A stretch of DNA of 64,000 nucleotides, taken from NCBI GenBank assembly GCA_902826835.1, contig CADEGH010000021.1:35147-99146 (forward strand). The letters run 5' to 3'. Position numbers and translations under genes: made by a program. Each line of letters opens with the position of its first letter. The stretch's first letter is position 1. Positions 53,113 through 61,807 of the stretch are shown piece after piece. The stretch comes from an uncultured bacterium. GTDB lineage: Bacteria; Planctomycetota; GCA-002687715. The notes beneath the pieces were generated by a model. It ran no database searches, was not told where the DNA came from, and saw nothing but the letters and a program-made list of their open reading frames with translations.

Positions 53113-53140
53113 ACTATAACGATGCACCCTGCGGTGGGAA
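53113..53140 (-). promoter_or_regulatory. Possible promoter of sdhCAB
   Basis: On the minus strand TTCCCA (53140-53135), 16 nt, TATAGT (53118-53113), about 60 nt upstream of sdhC and overlapping the end of the upstream dehydrogenase gene. The -35 is weak. Confidence 0.3.
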
Positions 53141-54370
53141 GCGGCGGAGCGGAAGTTGGTACCGCTCGATGGCTACTTCCATGGGCGGCCTTCCGGTGTG
53201 CCTCGACGTGTCCAAGATTTCGTCCAGTTCCCACCCGCAAACGCGGAGAATCCGCGCGCGGACTTTTTTCTCGTCGAACCGGTCTTGATCCTGATGTTCG
53301 ATCTCACCGTGGATCGTGCCGCCGACCGAGGCGACCCAATCGGGGACAAAGACGATGGCCCGAGCGTGGAGCAAGCGAGCGAGCCGCAGTTCTCCTTCGA
53401 GCGAGGGCGCTGCGAGTTGATTGTTGGCTCCCCCGCAGATCGCCCGCACTTTGAGGCGGGGGATGGTGTCCTCGCTGATGACACCACCGATGGCGCAGGG
53501 CGCGAGAATGTCCGCTTGGACTTCCGTGGCCTGGTAGGGGGCCACGACCCCCACCTTGGCACGGGCCTCCGGCGACAAGCTGCCCAAGAAACCGTCGATG
53601 CGCCGGTGATCGCGATCCGTCACCACGAGGGCGGCGCCATCGTTCGAGAGCGCGTTGGCGAGGGGAAGTCCGAGCGACCCGAGCCCCTGCACGACGATTT
53701 TGGTTTCGGAGATCGGTAACCCGAGCGAGGCTGCCGTCGCATGCAGGGCGCGGTGGACTCCGACCGCGGCGGACCCGCCGGTGGTGGCGGCGCGAAGCCC
53801 CGTGACCGGCGCCCCCGCTTCCGCCAAAGCCTGCAAAACCGTGAGGGAGAAGCCGGTGTCGGGGCCCGTCAACGTGCCGGAGAGGCCGATTTCTTCCGCC
53901 AGTCCGGCGATGGCCGGGATCCGCTCCCGCTCCGGAAATGGCACCCCGTGAACCAAGAGCTTGCTGCCGCCGCGAGCGATTCCCGCCACCCGGTTCTTCA
54001 GGGTCATCGCGCGCGCGAGGTTCAGGAGATCGGGGATCAGGTCGAGTTCCGGCACCACCAAGTCGACTCGCTTGAGGCCGCCGGAGGGTGGGCCGGCTTG
54101 GCTCGAGTGCACCGCGCAGAGAAACCGCAAGTCGATCTCGGCACGGTAAACGAAGTCGAGTCGTTCGTGCCCTCCCGCTTCCATGGCGGCTCGGAGGATT
54201 TCCAGCGTCGGCTCGAGCTCAGGGATCATCGGAGCGGCGTCTTCGAACACGCCCTCCGGGTTCGTGGCCAGAATGCGAAAGCCGCGGTCATGGCTACGCA
54301 GGCGGAGGCGCTCGATCGATTTGCGCTTCAGTGTGTCGAAAATGAGGTGGGAGGTATCGAGAGAGGACAA
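53114..54370 (-). CDS. Glu/Leu/Phe/Val dehydrogenase family amino-acid dehydrogenase
   Basis: The 418-residue protein has the two-domain amino-acid dehydrogenase fold. The N-domain carries SSQAGPPSGGLKR and MTLKNRVAGIARGGSKLLVHG, with the family's catalytic Lys in GGSK. The C-domain has the Rossmann turn VVQGLGSLGLPLANAL and ICGGANNQLA. It oxidatively deaminates an amino acid, more like leucine/valine/phenylalanine than glutamate dehydrogenase, feeding the branched-chain oxoacid complex at 7-14 kb. The only reasonable start is TTG 54370, preceded by AGGA about 10 nt upstream; longer forms run into the divergent gene. It lies 60 bp upstream of sdhC. Confidence 0.8.
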   Translation of the reverse strand: MSSLDTSHLIFDTLKRKSIERLRLRSHDRGFRILATNPEGVFEDAAPMIPELEPTLEILRAAMEAGGHERLDFVYRAEIDLRFLCAVHSSQAGPPSGGLKRVDLVVPELDLIPDLLNLARAMTLKNRVAGIARGGSKLLVHGVPFPERERIPAIAGLAEEIGLSGTLTGPDTGFSLTVLQALAEAGAPVTGLRAATTGGSAAVGVHRALHATAASLGLPISETKIVVQGLGSLGLPLANALSNDGAALVVTDRDHRRIDGFLGSLSPEARAKVGVVAPYQATEVQADILAPCAIGGVISEDTIPRLKVRAICGGANNQLAAPSLEGELRLARLLHARAIVFVPDWVASVGGTIHGEIEHQDQDRFDEKKVRARILRVCGWELDEILDTSRHTGRPPMEVAIERYQLPLRRFPPQGASL

Positions 54371-54502
54371 GGTTTGGCAATCCTGCGTGGCGAGGACTCT
54401 AACCGGGAAAAACCGTGACCTTGGGGAGAAGTGGCCGGAGGCGCAGTTGCGGACTATGCTCCTCCAAGGAGCGATGGACCCCGTCCGAGCCCCACCTTTC
54501 GT

Positions 54503-54892
54503 ATGCGAGGCAAAATCTACACGCGAGCCGAAGCGGACCGCATGGTCCCCCTGCTTCGGACCATCGTTCGATCGTTGCGGTCCCTGCACCGGTTGATTCA
54601 CCGCAAGCAAGGAGACTTGCTGCAAGAAGCGCGCGTCCGCGACGACGGACGGGCCTCGCTCGGCAAGGAGCGCGACCTCGCGCGCTTACGGGACGCCGCC
54701 CGCGCCTGCGTCGCGGAACTGGACGCACTCGGCTGCTTCCTCCGCGATCCCATCGTGGGCATCGTGGCCTGTTACGCCGACGTCGAAGGCGAAATCGTCT
54801 ACCTGACCTGGCAAGTCGGCGCCGACTCCTTCGACCAATTCCACACCCTCGACCAAAACTGGATGGAACGCCAGCCTCTGGGAGCCTGCTGA
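54503..54892 (+). CDS. DUF2203 protein
   Basis: The 129-residue protein matches DUF2203: IYTRAEADRMVPLLRTIVRSL, an ELDALGCFLRDPIVGIVACYADVEG segment and the VYLTWQVGADSFDQFHTLDQNW signature ending in ERQPL. The family is widespread in Planctomycetes, Firmicutes and Chloroflexi but of unknown function. ATG 54503 gives the family start. Divergent from the amino-acid dehydrogenase. Confidence 0.8.
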   Translation: MRGKIYTRAEADRMVPLLRTIVRSLRSLHRLIHRKQGDLLQEARVRDDGRASLGKERDLARLRDAARACVAELDALGCFLRDPIVGIVACYADVEGEIVYLTWQVGADSFDQFHTLDQNWMERQPLGAC

Positions 54893-55028
54893 CCTGCTGG
54901 GTTGGGATGAGCCTACTGTAGAAACCCGAGGTTGTCTCCTTGCCGTCGCGGGCGGATTTCGAGGTTCTCCGCCACCGGGTAGACTTTCCGGATTCGACGA
55001 GCTCTCCACCGCCCGGTCGGGAGCAGCC

Positions 55029-55877
55029 ATGGAGTTCGAGACGCTCCGCCGTGAAGTCATCCTCGCGATTGCCGCCGACGACTATTTCTGGGAACGACTG
55101 GTCCTGAAGGGCGGCAATGCCCTGCGCATCGTCCATGGCATCGGGGCGCGAGCCTCCCTGGACGTCGACTACTCGATCGAGAACGACTTCGAGAACGTCG
55201 AGGCGGTACGAGCCAGGCTTGAGCGGGCTCTCGCCCATCACTTTCGTCGCGAGCATTCGATCGTCATTTTCGATGTGACTTTCGAGCCTCGACCCCGGAA
55301 ACCAAACGCCGATCCCCGTTGGGGCGGCTATCGCGCGCAATTCAAGGTCATCAATCGCACCAAGTACAACGAACTCGCCGGCGATCTCGATAGCCTCCGT
55401 CGCCAGGCCGACGTCATAGCGCCTGGGCAAACACGGAAGTTTACGGTCGAGATTTCGAAGTACGAGTTCTGCGCGGCCCAGGAAACACGCCGAATCGGCG
55501 CCTACGACGTCGTGGTCTACAAGATTGCCGCTATCGCGGCCGAGAAGCTCCGTGCGCTTTGCCAGCAGCGTCCTGAGTATGCGACATCGGGCAGGAGTGC
55601 GAGGGCGAGGGACTTTTACGACATCCACGCAATGGTGACGCAAGGCCCTCTCGACATCGCAGCTCCCGAAAACACCGCCGTGCTCCGGCATGTCTTTGCC
55701 GCTAAGAACGTCCCGCTCGAATTGCTCGTTCGACTCGACGAAGACCGCGAGTTTCATCGCGTCGACTGGGATTCGGTACGGGATTCCGTGGCGCGAGAGC
55801 CGATCAATGACTTCGATTTCTATTTCGACTTTGTCCTAGCTGAAGTGATGCGGCTAAAAACCCTGGGGGTGATATAG
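55029..55877 (+). CDS. AbiEii/AbiGii-family nucleotidyltransferase toxin
   Basis: The 282-residue protein has the nucleotidyltransferase core VLKGGNALRIVHG (27-36) and RASLDVDYSI with Asp45 and Asp47, then an AIAAEKLRALCQ...RARDFYDIH segment typical of AbiEii. AbiEii toxins are reported to bind GTP or add nucleotides to tRNA and to act in type IV toxin-antitoxin/phage abortive infection. In known loci the antitoxin lies directly upstream on the same strand; here it is convergent and the 3' ends overlap by 24 bp. ATG 55029 has no strong ribosome site. Confidence 0.8.
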   Translation: MEFETLRREVILAIAADDYFWERLVLKGGNALRIVHGIGARASLDVDYSIENDFENVEAVRARLERALAHHFRREHSIVIFDVTFEPRPRKPNADPRWGGYRAQFKVINRTKYNELAGDLDSLRRQADVIAPGQTRKFTVEISKYEFCAAQETRRIGAYDVVVYKIAAIAAEKLRALCQQRPEYATSGRSARARDFYDIHAMVTQGPLDIAAPENTAVLRHVFAAKNVPLELLVRLDEDREFHRVDWDSVRDSVAREPINDFDFYFDFVLAEVMRLKTLGVI

Positions 55878-56726
55878 CCGCCACTCCTGGTCGTAGACCG
55901 GCGCTTTCATCTGATGCGTCAGGTAAAAGTCGTACTCGAGGCCGGGCTCTTTGAGACGATTGCGCAGGTTCTCGGCATAGCCGGCAGCCTTCATGTAGAA
56001 ACCGATAGCCTGGTGGTACGGATAGACGTAGTCGAGTGTCCTGAGAGTGGCGATCAAACGACCGACCGAGACCCGCTCGCGCGCTCCTTCGAACGCCGCC
56101 TTCACCTGGTAGACGCCGCCCGCGTAGTGAGGCCGCACGCTGATGTCGATCAACGTGCGCTCGATGTCGGTGACGTCGACGCGTCCGATCCCCGGATGGT
56201 CCGTGGTCACGACACCCAATCGACCCGTGCTCTTTCCGCTCAAGATCACGTAGCGACGCTCGCCGTCGTTGAAAACGGACTTCGACGCGCGCGGTGCACC
56301 CGCGAATGCTCGAGTTATCCCGGCCTGGGTGAGCGAGGCCGGCGCGGGCTTCGGACTCTGCTCTTGGTTGACGTGAATGGTGTTCGGAACCAGATCGTTC
56401 AGTTGGTGCAGGAAGACAGCGGTACCGTGGCAGAGGTAGGCATCGGGGCGGAGAGACAGCCCGAGCCGGTAAGGGGAAGCCGCGCCCCATACGTACCGGG
56501 TCAGAGAGAGGTTGGTCGTCTCCGACTTGAAGACCACCGTCTTGAGTCCAGCCTCCTCCGACAACATTGCGACCAATTCGGAGGTGGTTGTGGACTCGGG
56601 GAGCCTCCACCCTCCGCGATGGGCCCGAAGGATCGCGTCGATCTCCGACTTCCGGTAAATCCGTCCCGGGGCACCGTCGAAAGCTGGGATTATGTCGGGT
56701 CTGAGCTTTTGCAATCGGGATGGCAT
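55854..56726 (-). CDS. AbiEi-like antitoxin / transcriptional regulator
   Basis: The 290-residue protein has an N-terminal winged-helix-like segment (about 20-65, GRIYRKSEIDAILRAH and LVAMLSEEAGLKTVVF), a central region and the antitoxin-family motif VDVTDIERTLIDISVRPH (184-200). Known AbiEi proteins repress their own promoter by binding inverted repeats and silence AbiEii without direct contact. Its promoter contains a GTATATATAC palindrome over the -10, fitting autoregulation. Convergent with the toxin gene, so a single operator cannot control both in the usual way. Confidence 0.7.
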   Translation of the reverse strand: MPSRLQKLRPDIIPAFDGAPGRIYRKSEIDAILRAHRGGWRLPESTTTSELVAMLSEEAGLKTVVFKSETTNLSLTRYVWGAASPYRLGLSLRPDAYLCHGTAVFLHQLNDLVPNTIHVNQEQSPKPAPASLTQAGITRAFAGAPRASKSVFNDGERRYVILSGKSTGRLGVVTTDHPGIGRVDVTDIERTLIDISVRPHYAGGVYQVKAAFEGARERVSVGRLIATLRTLDYVYPYHQAIGFYMKAAGYAENLRNRLKEPGLEYDFYLTHQMKAPVYDQEWRLYHPQGF

Positions 56727-56749
56727 GAGGCAGATTCGAGAAGCGCACT

Positions 56750-56759
56750 GTATATATAC
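56750..56759. promoter_or_regulatory. Palindrome GTATATATAC over the antitoxin promoter (operator candidate)
   Basis: A perfect 10-bp palindrome 24 bp upstream of the antitoxin start, covering its -10. AT-only cores are rare in this GC-rich window, so it stands out. An inverted, 12-bp-matching copy lies at 56862-56873. Confidence 0.55.
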
Positions 56760-56781
56760 TGAGTTCAGATCCGGAACCCAA
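56753..56781 (-). promoter_or_regulatory. Promoter of the AbiEi-like gene
   Basis: Minus strand TTGGGT (56781-56776), 17-nt spacer, TATATA (56758-56753); transcription would start about 20 nt before the ATG at 56726. Confidence 0.5.
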
Positions 56782-56861
56782 GCCCCGCCCTGGCGAGGAG
56801 CGCATATTTCACGGCAAAAGCAAAGGCTGTCACCCCCGGATGTGGTCCTCTAAGTTCTGCC

Positions 56862-56873
56862 CAGTATATATAC
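56862..56873. repeat. Second copy CAGTATATATAC, inverted relative to the first
   Basis: CAGTATATATAC here is the reverse complement of GTATATATACTG near 56750, giving 12-bp inverted arms around about 100 bp. It sits 1 bp before an ATG at 56875. It may be a second regulator site or the edge of a small element. Confidence 0.5.
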
Positions 56874-56874
56874 G

Positions 56875-57081
56875 ATGAAAATCCTCGACTGGTGTGCGCC
56901 CTATGGCACACCGTCCGTTTGCTCAGTGGGGGGCGGGAGTGGCGAACAATCCCCAGCGCGCGCCACCACTACCTCCAACCCTGACTACCATCTGCACTCA
57001 CCTGGGGGGCCCGACGAACTTGCTCGGTGGTCGGCCGAATTACGGGCCCTCGGTTCGGGCGAGTTCTTGCGGCTCGCGTGA
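56875..57081 (+). CDS. Doubtful 68-residue open frame
   Basis: MKILDWCAPYGTPSV... ends in RALGSGEFLRLA. The ATG follows the palindrome copy directly with no room for a ribosome site, so it could only be leaderless or not a gene. No family recognised. The rest of 56727-57214 has no convincing gene; a 7-bp hairpin GGTGTGC/GCACACC lies at 56891-56912. Confidence 0.15.
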   Translation: MKILDWCAPYGTPSVCSVGGGSGEQSPARATTTSNPDYHLHSPGGPDELARWSAELRALGSGEFLRLA

Positions 57082-57214
57082 AAGCCAACGGCTTCGACTG
57101 GCCCACTCCCGCTCCGCGCATACCGTCTTGCCGCAGTCTCGTGGCGGGACCGCCGATCTGATCCACGGCGCAGGGCGATTTGGTCGCACCGCAAACTGGA
57201 GGTCCAATGACCGA

Positions 57215-58495
57215 TCAGAGCAACGGGACATTTTCGAAGGTGGCGGGGAGTTCGCGCACTTCGAAGCGCCGGACCCAGCGGGCTTCGACGCGGGCGGGAT
57301 GGGAGCCCGGGGGGAGGACGAGGGTGCGGACTTCGCGGCCTAGGTTGGAGGCTCCGGGGCGCACTTGGAGGATGGCGATGGGTTGGCCACTGGCGTCGAG
57401 CACGGTGAACTTCTCGCCCCGCGGTGGTTGTTTGACGGTGCCATCACCGATGGGGGCGTCCGCCACGTAACTCACGATGAGTTGGAGTTCGCTCTCGGAG
57501 GGGAAAACGTGATCGAGCGAGAAGGGTTTGGCCTGCAGAGCGCTGGCCGCGGAGTCGGTGACTTGATCGAAGGCTTCACCCATTTCGGTCGCGACGAGCA
57601 CGAGCAGCGGGAGGGTTAATTTGGGGATCTTGGTGGCGCGGGGGTCAGGCATTTCCATCGTCACTCCGAGCCAACTCTGACGTTGGTGCTCGAAGTTGAT
57701 GACGTGCCGGCCCTGCCGCGGGGGCCTCGGGAAGGTGACCTGGTTTCCGAGGTTGTCTTCGGTAGGGGGGACTTCGAGGGGTTGGAGGAGGCCCAGGACC
57801 GGGGTGTCCGATTCAAGATCGATTCGCACCTGCAGGCTGGCGCTGCTCGTGGAACTGCCGGTGAACTGAACGTGGCGAGTGAGAGACAAGCCGGTGAGTT
57901 CGGCGCGGAGCGGTCCCGGGTACGCCACGAAGTCGCTCGGGACCTGGCCGGGAGACAGGAGGAAGTCTCCGCTTTGGTAATCGCGACTCATGGTGTAGCC
58001 GAGTTCGCGGCAGACCTGATCGAGCACGGAGAAAAATGGCGCCTCCGCAAGGTCCATGGTGATGCGACGGACCGCGGGATCATTCGCGGCGGTGACGCCG
58101 GGACTCGCCATCGCGAGGCGCACGGTGCAGCCGCCGAGGCTTCCGAGGCGCTCGAGGAAGGTCGGCAAGGGCAAGTCTTGCACGGACAGGCGGACGAGCG
58201 TGGGGGCGAGGTCGACGACGGCCGCGCGCACCTTCGTACCCAGTTCGCTCAGCACGGCCTCCACCCGAAGGCGAGCCTCGAGCGGCAACGCGTCCTTGGC
58301 GCGTTCGAGGCGAGCGCGGAACTCCGAGCCTCCCTGCAGGAGCGTGGCGGTGGCCGCTTCCCGCACCACAAAGGTGTCGGAAGTGAGGTCGCGCAGAACC
58401 GATTCCAAGTCCGGTTCCTGGCCGCGTCCGGCGTTCACGAGCGCCAGCAGAAGGAGAAGGACGAGGCCGAGACGGCAGGAACCGGCATGCACCAT
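57215..58495 (-). CDS. Exported protein with HEAT-like start and possible secretin-N0/STN-like segment
   Basis: The 426-residue protein has a signal peptide (MVHAGSCRLGLVLLLLLALVNAGRG). Residues about 28-75 (LTSDTFVVREAATATLLQGG) resemble the short HEAT-like element of planctomycete exported proteins. Around 90-180, LSVQDLPLPTFLERLGSLGG and a following beta-alpha-beta segment with SVLDQVCRELGYTM recall STN/secretin N0 domains. The remaining half is beta-rich with no motif. ATG 58495 begins MVHAGS. Divergent from the zinc-finger/FHA pair by 120 bp. Confidence 0.6.
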   Translation of the reverse strand: MVHAGSCRLGLVLLLLLALVNAGRGQEPDLESVLRDLTSDTFVVREAATATLLQGGSEFRARLERAKDALPLEARLRVEAVLSELGTKVRAAVVDLAPTLVRLSVQDLPLPTFLERLGSLGGCTVRLAMASPGVTAANDPAVRRITMDLAEAPFFSVLDQVCRELGYTMSRDYQSGDFLLSPGQVPSDFVAYPGPLRAELTGLSLTRHVQFTGSSTSSASLQVRIDLESDTPVLGLLQPLEVPPTEDNLGNQVTFPRPPRQGRHVINFEHQRQSWLGVTMEMPDPRATKIPKLTLPLLVLVATEMGEAFDQVTDSAASALQAKPFSLDHVFPSESELQLIVSYVADAPIGDGTVKQPPRGEKFTVLDASGQPIAILQVRPGASNLGREVRTLVLPPGSHPARVEARWVRRFEVRELPATFENVPLL

Positions 58496-58615
58496 GCATC
58501 GATGGTAGTGGAGCCCTTGATAGGGTCCAACCAGTGCGGGGCATCGGATTTGCCGATTTTGGGGTGAGACCACCGGCGCCGGTGGGCACTTCGGCGCTCG
58601 GCCCGAGGGAAGATC

Positions 58616-59791
58616 ATGCGGCTCCTCTCCATCGTTGGCGCGTTGGCGCTCACGAGCATCAGCTTTGCCCAGGCCGAGGGTCCGCTCGCGGATCTCGAAA
58701 AGCTCCGGAGGTTTTGGCGCCTGGCTGAATCGGCGCGAGTGGAGAAGGAAGCCTGGCGGGCCGCGCGCTGGCTCGCGGAGGCCGCCCGCCTTCCCAATCT
58801 CGTGCCCCTTCCCGGGATCGACGGTGACGCGCGGACCTACCTGCGGGAGCGCGCTCTCGAAGAGCTGCACGGGGCGCTGGCGCGGCCCAATCTCGGAAAG
58901 ATCGGCATGCCCTGCGCCCACTGCCAGGGCGATGGGATCGTTCCTTGCTCGCTCTGTGAGGGCCGCGGCGGCGGGGGAGGCGGGGTTGCGAGTTGTGTCG
59001 TGTCGGAGGCCTGCCCGCGGTGTCTTGGAGGTGCGCGCGAGGGCGCCGATTCCGAAGTCACCGACTCGCTGATCAAGCTCTCCGGCGCCTGCGAGGGTCT
59101 TGCCAAGGAGCGGGAATCCGCCACCGCGCTGCGGTCGCTCCTCCGGCAGCTCAAGAACTACCGACCAATGGGCGTCCTTCCTCCTGACGCCATCGAGCGG
59201 GCGCGCCTCGAGGCGTGGCCCGAGCCGTGGCGCGATCCGGGGCGCCTGACTTCGACCGAGCGCAAGCGGCTCCAGGATCACTGGGATGCGCTGAGCGCTC
59301 ATGGACGCAGGGAATGGCTTTTTCGCACCGGACTGGCCGTGCTCCACACCACGCTTCGTCTCAGAGGAGTCGTCATGCTGCCCGAGACGGCCGGAGATTT
59401 TCCGAGAGTGGAAGTGGTCGATGTGCCGCTTGTGGCTCTGACGGGAGGCGGCCCGGTCTTGGTGGAGACGGTGGTGAGCGAAGGTGTGTCCGGACCATGG
59501 GGCCTCGTGAACCGGTTCAGCCCCGAGTTGCGCTCCGGACTCCTCAATCTCGTTCATCCGTCGGAAGCAAGCCTCGAGACCGCGCAGGCGCTCGGTGATT
59601 TTCAGCTCTTGGAAAAAGCGAAGTTGCCGAGCATGAACCAAATCCGGAATCGGGCCAAGGCCTGGGCCGAGCTTCCGTCGGGAGCGCGGGTCCGGATCAA
59701 GGGCTATGTTCCGCCGCTCGAGGTGCCTTCCGAGCCGCCGAGGCTCCGGGTGACGGAGTTCGAAGTGATCGAGAGCGGAGGCGACCCATGA
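58616..59791 (+). CDS. Exported protein with DnaJ-type CxxCxGxG zinc motifs
   Basis: The 391-residue protein begins MRLLSIVGALALTSISFAQA, a signal peptide. Residues about 99-145 hold CAHCQGDGIVPCSLCEGRG followed by ACPRCLGG: three CxxC units of the DnaJ zinc-finger type, unusual outside the cytosol. The remainder (about 180-391) is mixed alpha/beta, with SGARVRIKGYVPPLEVPSE near the end suggesting an OB-like strand set. No J domain. It overlaps the FHA gene as ATGA, so the two are made together and probably interact across the membrane. Confidence 0.65.
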   Translation: MRLLSIVGALALTSISFAQAEGPLADLEKLRRFWRLAESARVEKEAWRAARWLAEAARLPNLVPLPGIDGDARTYLRERALEELHGALARPNLGKIGMPCAHCQGDGIVPCSLCEGRGGGGGGVASCVVSEACPRCLGGAREGADSEVTDSLIKLSGACEGLAKERESATALRSLLRQLKNYRPMGVLPPDAIERARLEAWPEPWRDPGRLTSTERKRLQDHWDALSAHGRREWLFRTGLAVLHTTLRLRGVVMLPETAGDFPRVEVVDVPLVALTGGGPVLVETVVSEGVSGPWGLVNRFSPELRSGLLNLVHPSEASLETAQALGDFQLLEKAKLPSMNQIRNRAKAWAELPSGARVRIKGYVPPLEVPSEPPRLRVTEFEVIESGGDP

Positions 59792-61320
59792 AACTCCTCC
59801 TCATTGTCGAAGAAGCGGGAGGAGGGTTCGCCCGGCGGACGATCGAGCGCTTCCCGGCCGAAATTGGTCGCGACGACACCGCGGCGGTCGTGGTCAACGA
59901 CGTCCGTGCCAGTCGATTGCACGCGCGCTTCGAGGTTTCGAGCGAAGGCTTGCGCATCGTCGACCAGGCTTCGAGCAACGGAACCCTCGTCAATGGACAG
60001 GCGGTAAGCGAAGCCTTGCTCGCTTCGGGCGATGTGGTGGAGGTGGGGGATACCAAGATCACGGTGCTCGCCGAGAGCACCGTGCCGTTGGTGCCTCGCG
60101 GAAAAAAACGAGCTGCTCCCGCGAGCCGTGCCTCCGCGGCCGAGGCCGCACCGAGTTCCCCCACCCCCACCCCCGCCTCGCCGGAGCCGCCGGCCGAGGT
60201 TCGGCGGAGCAACCCGGCGCGGTGGTCGCCGCGGATGAAATTCCTGAGCGCCGCGATCACGGTGGCGATCTTTGCGGGCTGCCACTTCGGCCTCCTCATG
60301 ATCATGAGCCGCTGTGCGGCGCCGCCGAAGGCCAGTCAGGAGCCGAGGCCACCCACCGACACGTCCACGCTGGACGACTTGCTGAAGCGTCCGGAGTCTG
60401 GCAACCCTGCAGGAGTGCCACATCCGGAGATGCCGCCAAAGTCCGCCAAGGCGGACCTGATCCGTCGGCGGATCGCCGGGGGGGAGTGGACTCTCGCGGA
60501 CGAACTCCTGCGCAATGTGGAGCCCGGCGATCTCGAACCGACTATGTTCGAGGGTCTGGCCAAGGAACTGGAGGCGAACTGGCAGGCAGCGGCGTCGGCC
60601 GCGATCGCGGAAGTCCGCGCCGCCCTTGACGCCAAGGACTGGGTGCGCGCGGAGCGGGGACTTGCCCTGGCGGAGACCTTGAACCATGCGGCCTCCGCCG
60701 AACCGCTGAAGACCCTGCGCGCCGAGTGGCGCGAGCGCTCGGCCACCGTGCCCACGCCGCCCGCGGCCACCGCGGAAGCGGAGAGTCGCAAGGCTGAGCA
60801 AGCCGCGCTCACCGCGACGAGGCAACTTCTGGATCGGGCCGAGGCCGACCTGCTCGCTCACGATCTGGTCGAAGAGGTTTGGGCGCTCACGACTTCGGAG
60901 CCCGCCCTGAAGTTGCGGCTGCGTTGGGCGAGGGCGCTGATCGCGGTGCGTCGCGATCTGGGTGCGAGTTTCGAGACCAGCGTGGGGCGATCGTTGACTG
61001 TGGATTTGCGATCCGGGGAGCGGTCTGAGGGCACGCTCGAAGCTGCCAGCGCCGTTGGACTTTCCTTCAAGCAGGGAGATGAGCTCAGGCGGGTCGGATG
61101 GCACCAGTTCCCCGTGCCGGAGGCCTTGAAGCGGATCGAGGGTTTGCCGGCCACCGCGGATCGTTACCTCGGTCGTGCCTACCTCCATCGGGTGCACGGA
61201 GCGCCCGACGAGGAGTGGTTCGACTTGCAAGCAGTCCTGCTTGTTCCCGCGGTCGATGAGGAGGCTCGAGAAGCGGCGCTCGAACGTCTGGCGCAGATTC
61301 GACGAGCCAACGCTCGTTGA
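59788..61320 (+). CDS. FHA-domain transmembrane protein with extracytoplasmic small beta-barrel
   Basis: The 510-residue protein has a cytoplasmic FHA domain (about 1-95; Gly27-Arg28, SRLHA at 42-46, SSNGTLVNG at 62-70), a Pro/Ala-rich linker, one membrane helix (about 151-173), then an outer region of helices (about 190-370) and, near 390-440, a segment LTVDLRSGERSEGTLEAASA...LSFKQGDELRRVGW that looks like a short Sm-like beta-barrel. FHA domains bind phosphothreonine, so a Ser/Thr kinase could signal through it. Coupled to the zinc-finger exported protein. Confidence 0.75.
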   Translation: MKLLLIVEEAGGGFARRTIERFPAEIGRDDTAAVVVNDVRASRLHARFEVSSEGLRIVDQASSNGTLVNGQAVSEALLASGDVVEVGDTKITVLAESTVPLVPRGKKRAAPASRASAAEAAPSSPTPTPASPEPPAEVRRSNPARWSPRMKFLSAAITVAIFAGCHFGLLMIMSRCAAPPKASQEPRPPTDTSTLDDLLKRPESGNPAGVPHPEMPPKSAKADLIRRRIAGGEWTLADELLRNVEPGDLEPTMFEGLAKELEANWQAAASAAIAEVRAALDAKDWVRAERGLALAETLNHAASAEPLKTLRAEWRERSATVPTPPAATAEAESRKAEQAALTATRQLLDRAEADLLAHDLVEEVWALTTSEPALKLRLRWARALIAVRRDLGASFETSVGRSLTVDLRSGERSEGTLEAASAVGLSFKQGDELRRVGWHQFPVPEALKRIEGLPATADRYLGRAYLHRVHGAPDEEWFDLQAVLLVPAVDEEAREAALERLAQIRRANAR

Positions 61321-61807
61321 ACTTGGCGAGCCGGAGTCTGCCCCCCGGTCTCCGGTGGCTTGCGGCGTAGTCCGTCCGCGAATTTCCGGCGAGGGAACGG
61401 TCCCGTCCAGCCCCCGTGTTCCTGATGCCTCCGACCTGATCGGAGGGGTCTCGGAGAGTCCACTCGGCGCCGCACAATCGAGGTCTCGGCGTGCCCGTGC
61501 AATGTCTGCGGGCGCGGCGGTGGTAGTTTCCCCCGAGTGCCCCGGATCCCGGGCCCGGCTCGAGGCGGCTGATCAAGCCCTTCCGACCGGGTCTTTGGGC
61601 GAAGTGGCCCTTGCCGCGGCGGCGCTGGCCGACTGGCTTCGCGAGCCCTCGCGAATGGCCACGGCGCGTGATGCCGCGGTTTTGGTGGCTGGTGCCTCGG
61701 CCGTCGTAGATGTGGCGGAGTGGGTTCGTTTTCGTTGGACCCGACTCCTTGCCCCGCCCGCGCGAGGACCGTCCGCCCCGAATCCAGACGCATCGGAGAT
61801 ATCGAAC
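61321..61807. other. 487-bp region before the glycosyltransferase, no supported gene
   Basis: The frame of the glycosyltransferase stays open through this region, and a piece starting at ATG 61502 (MSAGAAVVVSP...) has partly protein-like composition. It lacks a ribosome site and family resemblance, so I leave the gene start at 61808. No hairpin or promoter stands out. Confidence 0.35.

Noticed and set aside
56894..57343. 149-residue plus-strand frame after the AbiE locus
   Set aside because: Overlaps the exported-protein gene at 57215 and has a random, Arg/Gly/Pro-rich composition.
61175..61807. Upstream in-frame extension of the glycosyltransferase
   Set aside because: No ribosome site at any upstream start; its 5' part overlaps the FHA gene in another frame; ATG 61808 has GGAG upstream.
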